Assembly (NCBI RefSeq): GCF_963678635.1
Contig: NC_087062.1
Location: 68,745,415 to 68,809,414 of the forward strand
Direction of reading: 5' to 3'
From: Symsagittifera roscoffensis
Lineage: Eukaryota > Xenacoelomorpha > Acoela > Convolutidae
Length of the DNA: 64,000 nt
Positions within the stretch are counted from its first letter, which is position 1; each line of letters starts with the position of its first letter. Made by a program: the position numbers and the translations under genes. A model generated the notes under the pieces. That model was not told where the DNA came from. It worked only from the letters and a program-made list of their open reading frames with translations, and did no database searches. Positions 53,714-62,784 of this stretch are shown piece by piece.

Positions 53714-54067
53714 TTACTTGTACCTTCTATCACAAATTGTTTCAATTTTTCGCCAATCATGTAGGGAAATACTTAATGGACTGAAACACTTCTTCGAATC
53801 TCTGTAGAAGATGTCAAATTCAACCATTTTTTCAAAAATAGTCGTTTGTAGTAAATATTCACTTGTAAGCAAATGAAAACTATTTCCGTATCCCAGATCC
53901 ACAACTTCATCAAAATATTTTTCATTTGAATCATATGAAAACCCGTACTTTTTTCTCGAAGGTGACTTAGACATAGCCAATTCTTTTCCAAATTCCCTAA
54001 CTCTTCTACTCTCGAGTTCTCTCCATTCTGAAAGATCTATGATAATTTGCTTACTAGCTTGGGACAT
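53714..54067 (-). CDS. small protein with PC4-like strand-helix pattern (117 aa)
   Basis: Intact frame starting MSQASKQ. Two similar motifs, IIIDLSEWRELESRRV (residues 8-23) and LSISLHDWRKIETICDRR (about 97-114), have the S-x-x-W-x-x-(I/L)-E pattern of the PC4 helix. Between them is a KYGFSYD...EFDIFYRDSKK strand region. It overlaps the end of the upstream 51-aa frame by 31 bases in another phase, so both probably come from one mRNA. Single-strand-DNA binding is inferred from the pattern only. Confidence 0.5.
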   Translation of the reverse strand: MSQASKQIIIDLSEWRELESRRVREFGKELAMSKSPSRKKYGFSYDSNEKYFDEVVDLGYGNSFHLLTSEYLLQTTIFEKMVEFDIFYRDSKKCFSPLSISLHDWRKIETICDRRYK

Positions 54068-54192
54068 TTTAATAAATTTGAGAGTCTTGACAGTTTCGGT
54101 GCCAATTTCAAACTGGATGCAGTAACTCGTTCTATTAAAATTGGTTTTAAAGTTTGAGATAGATTTCCGTTTCTTCTAAAAATTCTTCTCAT
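54037..54192 (-). CDS. 51-aa basic protein overlapping the next gene
   Basis: The ATG at 54192 is the first one downstream of a TATA/initiator pair and opens a frame to TAG at 54037. The product (MRRIFRRNGN..., then Leu/Lys/Ser-rich with regular LSRL/LKLAPKL spacing) is basic and could form an amphipathic helix. It overlaps the 117-aa frame by 31 bases. Small basic proteins are common DNA-condensing or membrane-active components of DNA viruses, but no homologue is claimed. Confidence 0.45.
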   Translation of the reverse strand: MRRIFRRNGNLSQTLKPILIERVTASSLKLAPKLSRLSNLLKCPKLVSKLS

Positions 54193-54204
54193 GTCGGTAA
54201 AATG

Positions 54205-54250
54205 AACTGAACTGTGGGAGATTTCAAATGAAATGAAATATATATTTTTT
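54205..54250 (-). promoter_or_regulatory. TATA plus initiator promoter for the 51-aa/117-aa pair
   Basis: On the minus strand TATATATTT (54247-54239) is followed about 35 bases later by TCAGTT, fitting TCAKTY, and then by the ATG at 54192. The layout matches the promoter at 52863. Confidence 0.5.
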
Positions 54251-56068
54251 CACCTGTAGATTTTGCTGAATTTCTCATAAAAAACTGAACTCCAAAAATT
54301 TTGCAACACTTGGTTGACTTTAATTGTTTATAAAGGATTTTGTAAAATAAGAACTTTTTGTTGACTAAGATTTTTCAAAAGCGAAGAATTTCATTGAAAA
54401 CTATTCCTATTATTTACAACCCTGGTTGCGTATCTTTTTTTTTAATTTAAAAAACTAGCAAAATAACTAAAATCCACAAATTTTTTTTATCAACGTCATC
54501 ACCTTAGAGTTAGTTCTGGAATTCTGATTGGTTAAATTTTAGTGTTTATTTCTAGAATTTAAAAGATTGAGAAAAATCTAGAAGTTAATGTGTAATGACT
54601 TTTTATAAAATTCAAGAATTTAATCTGAAGATTCTAAAAATTCGAAGATTCTAGAATTTAATGAATAATGACGTCAATTTCTCTGGTGGAAATATTCCAC
54701 AACTTTTACTGTTCTATAAAAATTAAAGTGTAATGACGTCACGTTCTCAGGTGGAATTACTTTTTTATTACCTAAAAAATTCAAAAGAAACCTTCCTAGC
54801 TCTGTAGAGGAATCATGTCAGACCCTCTGAATGACTTTTTCAAATAGTTTTTCTTAAGATAATTGAAAATTTGTTACAAGAATTTTGTCAAAAACAATTT
54901 TTTCTAGCCTGAACAGTTTTTAACATATAAATATAAATAAATTTTTATACGTATACCTATCTTAGAATTTTTTTTTGGTAAAATGCACGTTTTTCTTGGT
55001 TTTTTCAAAAATTATGTTGAATTTTTTTCATTCCAAAATGATAAGGCAAAAAACGCAGAACTTTGATGTAAAAAGCATGTTGACTTATTGCTTAGAAAAC
55101 TTCTAATACCTTGGTTTTCAATTGTTTCTGATCAACAGACATGCAAAAATTAGTTTTCTGAAGGATTTGATTTTGAATAAAAGTTTCATAAAGATTAGCA
55201 ATTAACTGCGCAAGAAAAATTGTAATGATTTATTTCGGCAAGATGGGAAAAGTGTTTCAGTTTTTTGAAGCGTATGCGAAAATTGTTTCACTTTTTTGTA
55301 CAAATGCGAAAATTGTTTCAATTTTTTTGACAAAAAGCGAAAAGTGTTTTACTTTTTTTAACAAGATGCGAAAAGTGTTTCACTTTCTCACTACAAATGC
55401 GAAAAATGTTTAAATTTTTTCGACAAAATGCGAAAAGTGTTTTACTTTTTTCGATAAAATGCAAAAAGTGTTTTACTTTTTTTGATACAATGCGAAAAGT
55501 GTTTCAATTTTTTCGACAAAATGCTAAAAGTGTTTTACTTTTTTCGATAAAATACAAAATGTGTTTTACTTTTTTCGATAAAATGCGAAAAGTGTTTCAA
55601 TTTTTTTGACAAAGTGCGAAAAGTGTATCAACTTTTTCGACAAAATGCGAAAAGTGTTTCAATTTTTTTGACAAGATGCGAAAAGTGTTTCAACTTTCTT
55701 TGACAACATGCGAAAACTGTTTCAATAAATATGACAATTTGGGAGAACTCTTTCACTTTTTTTGACGAAATGCGAAAAGTGTTTCAATTTTTCTACAAAG
55801 TGCGAAAAGTGTGTACAAGCTGCAAAAACCATTAGGTAACTTTTAACAAGTGTACAGCTTTTCTAGTGTTTTTTCCGAATATGTGTGCAAAAATTATTCA
55901 AGTTTCTTGACATATGTGCAAGTTCGGAGTACTAAATTAGGTTTTAATTGTTTTTAAATAGTTTACTCTGAACCTCTCAACTATTCTCATAATTAAAATA
56001 AAATTGAAGAAACTAATTAAATACAAAGAACAAAAATAATACCAAACAACAATTATTTACAAAAACAT
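54251..56068. other. gene-poor interval of the virus-like element with a 36-bp minisatellite
   Basis: No supported gene in 54251-55220. From 55225 to about 55815 about 16 imperfect copies of ATGCGAAAAGTGTTTCAATT followed by TTTTTCGACAAA (unit about 36 bp) run in tandem. Open plus-strand frames here are due to the unit length being divisible by three. ATTCTGATTGGTTAAA near 54514 is an inverted CCAAT-type motif. Confidence 0.75.
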
Positions 56069-56563
56069 TTAATCAAAGAGCTGTCGAGCAGCAGAAGAGT
56101 TTTGGAGGTTCTCTATAGAACGCAGAGCTGGACGAGGTTCCATTGCTGGTGGTTGTTGTGGAGGAGTGTTTTGAGGAGTCATTGCTTCTGAGAATCCCTC
56201 ATCTTCATCTATTGTGATGGGGTTTTCGGCTGATCCTGCCTCCTCCCAAGGAAAGAGGAAGTCGTCGACTGGTTGAGCCACAAATCTTGAGTCCAGAATC
56301 TCGGGATAACTCATTCCCACATGATCAGAAACTTCCCCCATCATTTGCATTGTTCCAAGTTGGTTCTCTGTGATGGGAACTTGCATCATATGATGTTCGT
56401 TGAAATCCCTTCGCATCACTTCCACCATGTGCCAGACTTGGATTGGGATGTCCATTAGTGCCAGAAAAACTCCAGAGACTGTTTCTCGCACTTGAATTTG
56501 TACTAGATCATGTGAAAATTCTACAGAGTACATGAGGTTGCTGTTTTGCACTGAGAAGATCAT
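56069..56563 (-). CDS. 164-aa protein: PC4-like N-terminus and acidic, Pro/Gln-rich tail
   Basis: Intact frame starting MIFSVQNSN. Residues 8-52 form strands (LMYSVEFSHDLVQIQVRE, VFLALMDIPIQVW) and a helix (HMVEVMRRDF), compatible with a compact PC4-like fold. The middle is Met-rich. From residue 104 it becomes acidic with NPITIDEDEG (similar to a SUMO-interacting motif), then Pro/Gln-rich, and ends RQLFD, which fits the cyclin-docking R-x-L-F form. Acidic C-termini are usual in viral single-strand-DNA-binding proteins. GC content is higher than in neighbouring genes. It is preceded by a tandem repeat of about 65 bp (56595-56735) containing GAGAGAGG. Confidence 0.6.
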   Translation of the reverse strand: MIFSVQNSNLMYSVEFSHDLVQIQVRETVSGVFLALMDIPIQVWHMVEVMRRDFNEHHMMQVPITENQLGTMQMMGEVSDHVGMSYPEILDSRFVAQPVDDFLFPWEEAGSAENPITIDEDEGFSEAMTPQNTPPQQPPAMEPRPALRSIENLQNSSAARQLFD

Positions 56564-56744
56564 TTTGAGTAATAAATTGAGTACAAGAGTAAAAATAAGA
56601 AAGAGTTGAGAGAGGGGTAGATGACGGAAGAGAAGTTGAAATTAGGATGTTTAGAGCTGAGAGAGGAGGTAGTTGACGGTAGTTAAGTTGAAAATAAAAT
56701 GATTTTTACTTAAGAGAGAGGGGTACCTTCAACTCGACTGTGTG

Positions 56745-56935
56745 GGTTAAACCAATCAGAATTGATTTTCCTTATTTGGATTGTAGTCATGTCCAATCAG
56801 ATTTCAGCTTCCTTTTATGGGATTCTTGGATAAAAGTCGTATCCAATCGGAAACAAAGCTCCATTTTGGATTTTGTCGTTTCCAATCACAAAAACGTTCA
56901 ATTTTGTTCTAGTTGTCGTATCCAATCAGAAGACC
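56745..56935. promoter_or_regulatory. CCAATCAGAA motif array near the right repeat
   Basis: Five NCCAATC(A/G)(G/C)AA motifs near 56751, 56790, 56840, 56879 and 56921 at a regular 40-50-bp spacing. Together with the array at 50725-51025 it frames the unique centre of the element. Confidence 0.6.
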
Positions 56936-57268
56936 CTTTTAAGGACTTAAATCTGTCAAAAAAGTAAAAATATACACAAAAGCAATTGCAAAAATAAATG
57001 ACCAAAAGTTGTTTGCAGTAAAAATAAGAAATATTGCTGATATAAGTAACAAAAGAAAGAAAATTAAAAAAAGTAGCAACTCTACAATTTTTTTCATCAA
57101 GTTAATTGAATTTTTTGTATGTAATCAATGAGAAATTGTTGATTTTTGAGTAGATAGTCAAGTTCTTTGATTTTGATGTAAATTTGGGAAGATAACTCAA
57201 AGTTGATCAATTTTTCAAAGCAGACTTCTGGAAATCTGATTCCAAACCGAATCAAGCAGGATTTTGAA
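56936..57268. other. short spacer before the right repeat
   Basis: AT-rich; a 65-codon minus frame (57097-57294) runs into the inverted repeat and has no recognisable features. Nothing else is seen. Confidence 0.4.
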
Positions 57269-57531
57269 AAAATTTCCTTAAAATGAATGCTCAATTCTGA
57301 TTGGTTGATAGCAAATTTTTGAAAACTCCATGGTTAGATTGGATGATTTTCATTTCAGCTAGGCTAAATAGCGTATCTATTCTGATTTTCTTTCACGTCA
57401 AAAACAATTGTTCAAGAAATTTGCTGTTTTTATTCGCTTTTACTCATTTTTTGAGCCTATTCAACTTTTCTTTACTGAAAATTTGGGACATTCTAAATCT
57501 CCCATTTTTTTTTCTTTTTCTTCCTATTGAG

Positions 57532-57780
57532 ATGTCGTTACTTAATAGAAACAAAATAATTGCATGTCTTGAATGTGGAAGAGAATACACATGTAAAGAT
57601 GCGTCAAGACATCGAAAGCACTGTGACGTTTTAAAGTGTTCCAATTGTAACTTTTATACATTTAGCAGCGAGGAACTTACTAATCATATCAAGATGAAGC
57701 AGTGTCAATATAATGTTAAAATATGTGCTCGGCAGTCTCAGAAAACACTCCAAGAGAAGGTTAAACTGATATATTTTTAA
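57532..57780 (+). CDS. two-finger C2HC zinc protein, right copy (82 aa)
   Basis: Mirror of 50252-50503 with the same two C-x2-C fingers. Replacements relative to the left copy are Ser to Phe and Phe to Leu inside finger 2 (not at zinc ligands) and Pro to Ser in the tail. The last residues differ because of a local indel (ends LIYF instead of LIRKT). All ligands are kept, which supports function in both copies. Confidence 0.6.
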   Translation: MSLLNRNKIIACLECGREYTCKDASRHRKHCDVLKCSNCNFYTFSSEELTNHIKMKQCQYNVKICARQSQKTLQEKVKLIYF

Positions 57781-57886
57781 GAAAAACATAGTAGAAAATA
57801 CTTTGAATAATATTTTTTACTGAGTCTGAAAAGTCTATACACTATATTTGAAAAATTTTTAGTAAAAAATTTACAGTTTTTTGTCA

Positions 57887-58165
57887 TTATTCTTGTTCTG
57901 TCATACTCAAAGGTTCTGATTGATGGTAAAACCAGCAACAATCGAGTTCAAATTGTCGTGAAACTTTCGACGGAATCAATCCGAAAATCTTTAAGCTACA
58001 GTAAAAACTCCATTGGTTGCAAGCTTGCGGAGATTTTGTTGCGATAAATTTGTAGTAAAAGCGAATTACATACGCTAATGAGTGCTTCAGAATTTGTTGA
58101 AATACAATAAAAAACTGGATATTTATAAAACATCGATTAATTGAAAGGTTTTGCCTAGTAACCAA
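57887..58165 (-). CDS. 92-aa frame in the right inverted repeat
   Basis: Mirror of 49878-50156 with the identical predicted protein despite a base change (TGC to TGT), i.e. the visible difference is silent in this frame. Function unknown; Cys- and aromatic-rich. Confidence 0.4.
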   Translation of the reverse strand: MVTRQNLSINRCFINIQFFIVFQQILKHSLAYVIRFYYKFIATKSPQACNQWSFYCSLKIFGLIPSKVSRQFELDCCWFYHQSEPLSMTEQE

Positions 58166-60900
58166 TTTAAAGTTTTCCTTGCTTAGTGGTTGTAAAAGTA
58201 ATGTTAGAGTAGTGCGTAGCAGATATTGGGGATTGATTTACTAAGAATTATGTTTTTTTTCGCTTTTTTTCTACATTTCAGAAAAAGAATTGATAACTGA
58301 CCTTGAAACTGTATGTTTTGCTGAAATTTGAAAATTTCAAGATAATAGTATACATCATCCTCAACCCAAAATTTACTTCAAAATAGAAATTCAGAGTTGA
58401 AACAGCAATATAAAATTATCAAATAGAGAAAATCATTTAAAGACGTTTAGTAAAGGATTCGTGGTATTAATTCAGCTTCGGATTGTTGAACGGTCGTTGA
58501 AACGATACATTTTTCCATCAAAAGTTCAATTTTCAAGTAATTTTTGTTCAAATTGGATTAACTTGATAGATAGAAGATGAAGCAGAAACTGAGAAAATGA
58601 GATAGAAACTCGATTTAATTCATTAAGAGTTTTGACATAATTTTACAAAAAATTTAGCTTATAAACCATATTTTGAGAGAAACACGGACATAAATAGTGT
58701 CAAAGATTGGTATTTATGTGTAATTCATTAGAAAAGTTTGTTATCCTTTGATATATAAGGTAACTTTTTATGAAAAATCAGATGTTTTGAGGATAGTGTT
58801 TGTAAAGCAAACTCAATCCGACATCTTTTGGAAGAAGATACATGAAGCATAAAGCAAAAACAGCTTTCAAGATCTACATTTCATTATTTTTTTAAACTAT
58901 ATAGAGTTTTCTTTTGCTTAATAAAAATCCGAAAATTACACAATTGTTCCAGTTTGCACCTTGATTTCCTTTGCTAAATCATTTTTTGAGACGCGCTTTT
59001 TTAGAAGTTTTTAGATATTGTAGATGTTAGGAACTAGGTTCCCTTGCGTATTTCCGGAGGTTTTCAGAATATAACTAATAGAGCTGCTCGTAATTTGTTC
59101 TTATATTGTAAAAACACATTTATATTCTCATTTTTACCTATTTTTTTGAATGTTTTAACCAGCACCGATTCTTTCTCAATTCGATATTTTTGAGAAAAGT
59201 TCCCTTTTAAATAAGAAAAAAAAGCTATTTAAAATTTATTTTGCAAGAAAAGTGATAGTTATTGACACAAAAATGGTAATTTTGCTGAAATAAGTTACTC
59301 TAGCACCTATCAAGACAACCTTGAGGAAGACAATTACAATTTTTATCGTAATAATTAGATGGTGTCAATTCTAATTTCATTTCTGCTAGCAAATTGTTTG
59401 TTCAATTGATACTATTTTCCTCCTAAATTCTCCAGTTCTGATTAAATTTTCTTGCAAAGTGTGTTCAATAGTGAAAACATGCATTAAGCAGAAAGCAAGG
59501 AAAAGCTTAGGTGAATAACTTCTCTGAATTTGTAATTTTTGCACAAATTTGGGTTAATCATTGAGCAAAAATCTAGAAATTTTACGAAATATTGCTCTTA
59601 ATGTTCATTTGTTTTGAGAGTCCTATTTCAATTCTCCCTGAATTGGACAAAAAATTAGTTAAATATCCAATTAAAGGGTTGTAAAAAGAATAATTTTTGA
59701 TAAATTTGAATAATTTTTATTTTACTTTCTTAAAAATTACGGTTATTTTCACTATCTTCCACAAGTTTCAATTTCGATTCAGCTTTTATGAGCTTTCTTG
59801 TTAATGTTGAGAGCATTATATAACCCGCTTTGTTACTCAAATAATGCTTGAATTTATCGTATTTCATTTTTTTGTGAGAAAAATTTGGAAAATTCTATAA
59901 GTCTATTCAAAGTTTTTGTATCAGTGTTTCAACATGATGCCAATTGAAATACAATTTGAGTTTAATTTTAAACTCTAAACGTATTTACTTTTTTATTCAA
60001 TTAGATCAGAAGCAACAAAAATTTAGCCAAAATCTTGATATTTTTGCAGTTCTTTCCAAAAATTTGCAGTTTGTTCCAAAAACTTTGAAATTTTTGCAAT
60101 TTTTTCAGAACTGGAAATTTTTCCAAAAACTTTGAAATTTTGCCAGTTTTCTCCAAAAACTTGAAATTTTTGCAATTTTTTCCAAAAATTTGAAAATTTT
60201 TCAAGGTTTCAGTAGGTTTCAGCATAGTTTAAGCTAGATTGAGTACAGTTTCAAAAAAAAGGATCATCTAATAAAATAGTTATTAAGTCAAATTATATCA
60301 AATCATATCGTGCTTTGAAGTTTTTTGAAAAAATATCAATTTTTTTTATAAGCATTTCCAAATTTTTGCACATCTTACCATGGACTTACCATGAACCAAT
60401 AAACATGTTCTCTTCATTGCACATTCTACATGTAACACTCAAGAATTACATAACGCATGCCGAGATTTTTGCGAAAAAACTAGGCATTTCCACACAAAAT
60501 CCAAAAAATACCGTTTTTCTTACTATTTTCTTACCATCACACTGAAACCTTACCATTCCCTATCTTAATACATTGGGAAATCTATTCCCTATGTTAATAC
60601 ATGGAATTTCTAATCCTTATACATAGGGATATCTATACACTATCTTAATACATGGGAAATCTAAACACTATCTTAAAACATAGTAAGATCGGGCGCCAAA
60701 AATTTTTCTGAAACTTACCATCTGAAACTTACCATCTGAAACCTCGTATCTTAATACATTGGGAAACCTATTCCCTATCTTAATACATTTGAAATCTATT
60801 ACCTATCTTAATACATAGGTTGGCGACCGGATAGTCTATAGCCTATCTTAATACATGGGGGTCGCCAGGCCCCCCTTGAACTGCCCCAACATATACTACT

Positions 60901-60906
60901 AGCGTT
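60901..60906 (+). other. 6-bp target duplication AGCGTT (right)
   Basis: Directly after the right terminus (...CATATACTACT). Identical to 46420-46425. Confidence 0.93.
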
Positions 60907-61131
60907 CGAAGAAATAGTTTCTTAACAAAAATATTTTATGCACCATTGAAGATATCGACTCCCTAAATTCAATTATTAGAAAAAAGTTTTCACCTCTAAC
61001 TTTATCTGCAAGGTTTTGAGAGTTTGTTAGTACTGGTGGGTTACTACTACAATTGTGAGTGTCTCTTTCAGTAGAGTTTCTAGTTCATGTTATTAATGAG
61101 GGTGCAGTGGTTATCTAAGCCTAATTATATG

Positions 61132-61398
61132 TTAATTTAGTGTTGTAGGTCCGCTTAGATTTTTTTGTATATGCATAAATAATGAGTTTAAAGTATTTTT
61201 TGCTGTACTATCGTGAAAAAACTTATTGTAGCTTAGTTGTGTTGTATTCGTTGTTAATGGGATTGCTCTCAAATAGTTTGACTGAAATTGTATGAATTGC
61301 TTAACTTGAGATATCATTTGGTTTATCAATGAACATTTCATTATACTACTTGGGTTCACAAACATAATGTTCTTCATCTGGTTAAATTGTATCTTCAT
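61132..61398 (-). pseudogene. gag fragment of a relative of the 18-32-kb retroelement
   Basis: The translated product (QSNYLRAIPLTTNTTQLSYN...) follows the Gag of the 17978-32751 element around residues 255-310 (ARDYVRVIPLSIDATPLNYN...). Many replacements separate the two, so this is an old, related copy. Only this piece is open. Confidence 0.7.
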
Positions 61399-61654
61399 TG
61401 CAGTTTGTACGTAGATCTTTTCTAGTTTGTTCTATAAGTTTTTTTCTACGTCGGTTTTAATATTTGTGATGTTTCTATATCAATGACTTTTTCGCTAATT
61501 GCAATTTTAAATCTCAAAAACAGATGAATTTCTGTTCCTACTGCCGTTTGTTGTAATAGCTGTAGTGATGATACACAAAATGTTTCGTCTGTATCTAAGA
61601 TGGAGAAATAGCTGTAAAAATTAAAAAGTTATCATATGTAAAGTTTGAATTTGC

Positions 61655-61918
61655 TTGGGCAATGTAACCACACAATATGGTATATTCGCAATCGAAATCT
61701 TAACACCAGGTTTAGATGACCAAAACTCATCAAAAACAATACAAGTTGACGATAAAGAAATAAGCTTTTCAAACGTTTTTGTAGAAAATATCAAAAAAAC
61801 ACAACATCAAAATTCAACATTGACATGGTATTTATTTGATATGTTGTACAAAAGGTTTTTAAAAGCTTATTTCTATATCGTCAATTTGTTTTCTTTTGAA
61901 TGGGTTTTGGTTATCTAA
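61655..61918 (+). pseudogene. inverted gag fragment with foldback end
   Basis: The product (TTQYGIFAIEILTPG...IQVDDKEISFSNVFVENIKKTQHQNS) matches Gag residues about 70-140 (LTQQYGIYTIEFSSP...). It lies in the opposite orientation to the fragment at 61132-61398. About 60 bp from its start (61655-61724) recur inverted at 61900-61965, making a foldback. The local copy was rearranged by inversion after insertion. Confidence 0.7.
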
Positions 61919-62225
61919 AGCTGGTGTTAAGATTTTGATTGTAAATATACCATATTGTGAGGGGGTTATCTAATATTTGTCTTTTTATTTTATTTATTTG
62001 AAACTCTTGATGGCATGGGCTGTTGCCCTTCCGAAACACTTATTTTTAAGGGTTCATTTGATTTTTAAGAAAAAATTTAATAGATCCAAGGAAAAGAAAA
62101 AATTAAGGGTTTTCGTCTTTTAGTATTTGATTGGCTTGATTAGACTTATTGAGACGTGGAAATAAGCCAATTTTTCTGTCAGTTTTTTTAAATAATTTCT
62201 AAAATTAAATTGACGGTAGATCTGT

Positions 62226-62276
62226 TCGAGACTCGCTGGTCGCGCCAGATGAGTTTACGCCCCCTCCTCAGGAATT
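62226..62276 (-). pseudogene. fossil primer-binding site / LTR junction of the Ty3 relative
   Basis: TTCGAGACTCGCTGGTCGCG followed by CCAGATGAGTT parallels TTCGAGACTTATGGTCGCAC followed by CAAATGAGTT at 32317-32348. Here the segment ends in GCCA and can be read as a T-arm/acceptor 3' end. Further on, 62588-62650 resembles the LTR internal CTAATACC...CTTACTC stretch. It is a decayed LTR with the 62277-62590 repeat inserted. Confidence 0.5.
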
Positions 62277-62590
62277 CGACCCCCTGCCGACCCAAAGGGT
62301 CCCCCCTTTGATACTTTTTCAGAAATCCATTTTTGGCCGACCGATCCTAAAATTTTTCTAAAGGCGCCTCAGGCGCCAATATATACTAACTTTGAGGGGG
62401 AGCGCGCGCCAAAAAAAACGCGATTTTTTTGTCAAAAGTGCCCAAAAACGGCTTTTTGACTGGTTTTTCAAAAATTTGCCTGCGGCGCAGAAAATTTTGC
62501 TAAAATAGGGGGCAAAACAGGTCGTCAAAATTTTCGAATTTTTTTTGAAAATCCGCCCCCCTCTCGTGAAAATCCTAGATCCACCCCTGG
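62277..62590 (+). repeat. long copy of the CGACCCCCTGCCGACCC repeat
   Basis: Shares both ends with 2936-3110 and has an extra central part with GGCGCCTCAGGCGCC, GAGCGCGCGCC and TGCGGCGCAG palindromic GC islands. No coding capacity. Confidence 0.7.
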
Positions 62591-62784
62591 TCTAATACCA
62601 GTTCTATTCTTAATCTTATACCAAATCTAATCTTACTCTGGTTCCAATCTATGTATTTGTTCATTGAAAATTGTTTTTACTTATGCCAATCCGCCTTTGT
62701 GATTTATACCCGTTGTGACTTTTACTTGGAATTGCAACATGCTTTGAATTAAAATTTAACCAAAAAACTGATGTTCCATTTCCC

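Larger units (their letters stand above)
46426..60900. mobile_element. 14.5-kb Maverick/Polinton-like virus-like element lacking core genes
   Basis: The element begins AGTAGTATATGTTGGGGCAG, ends with the exact inverse, and is flanked by AGCGTT on both sides. AG...CT ends and a 6-bp duplication are the hallmarks of Maverick/Polinton integration. The inverted repeats are huge (46426 to about 50768 and about 57269 to 60900) and the unique centre is only 6.5 kb. Visible genes are small: two in each repeat and about six in the centre. No family-B polymerase, retroviral-type integrase, adenoviral-type protease, packaging ATPase or capsid frame is present, so it must be moved in trans or use unknown enzymes. 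The near-identity of the two repeats and the perfect duplication point to a recent insertion or gene conversion. Confidence 0.85.
57269..60900 (-). repeat. right terminal inverted repeat (about 3.63 kb)
   Basis: Inverse of 46426-50768. It contains mirror copies of the zinc-finger gene (57532-57780), the 92-aa frame (57887-58165), the low-complexity array (60001-60225) and the terminal motif array (60545-60860). It lacks about 0.7 kb of the 314-bp tandem repeats. Confidence 0.9.

Noticed and set aside
55225-55609. Lys/Phe-rich repeated peptide frames
   Set aside because: Translation of a 36-bp minisatellite; no promoter and no stop-free conservation independent of the repeat.
46426-60900. CRISPR array or bacterial island
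   Set aside because: The repeats are not regularly spaced with unique spacers, and all context (LTR elements, introns, MITEs) is animal.
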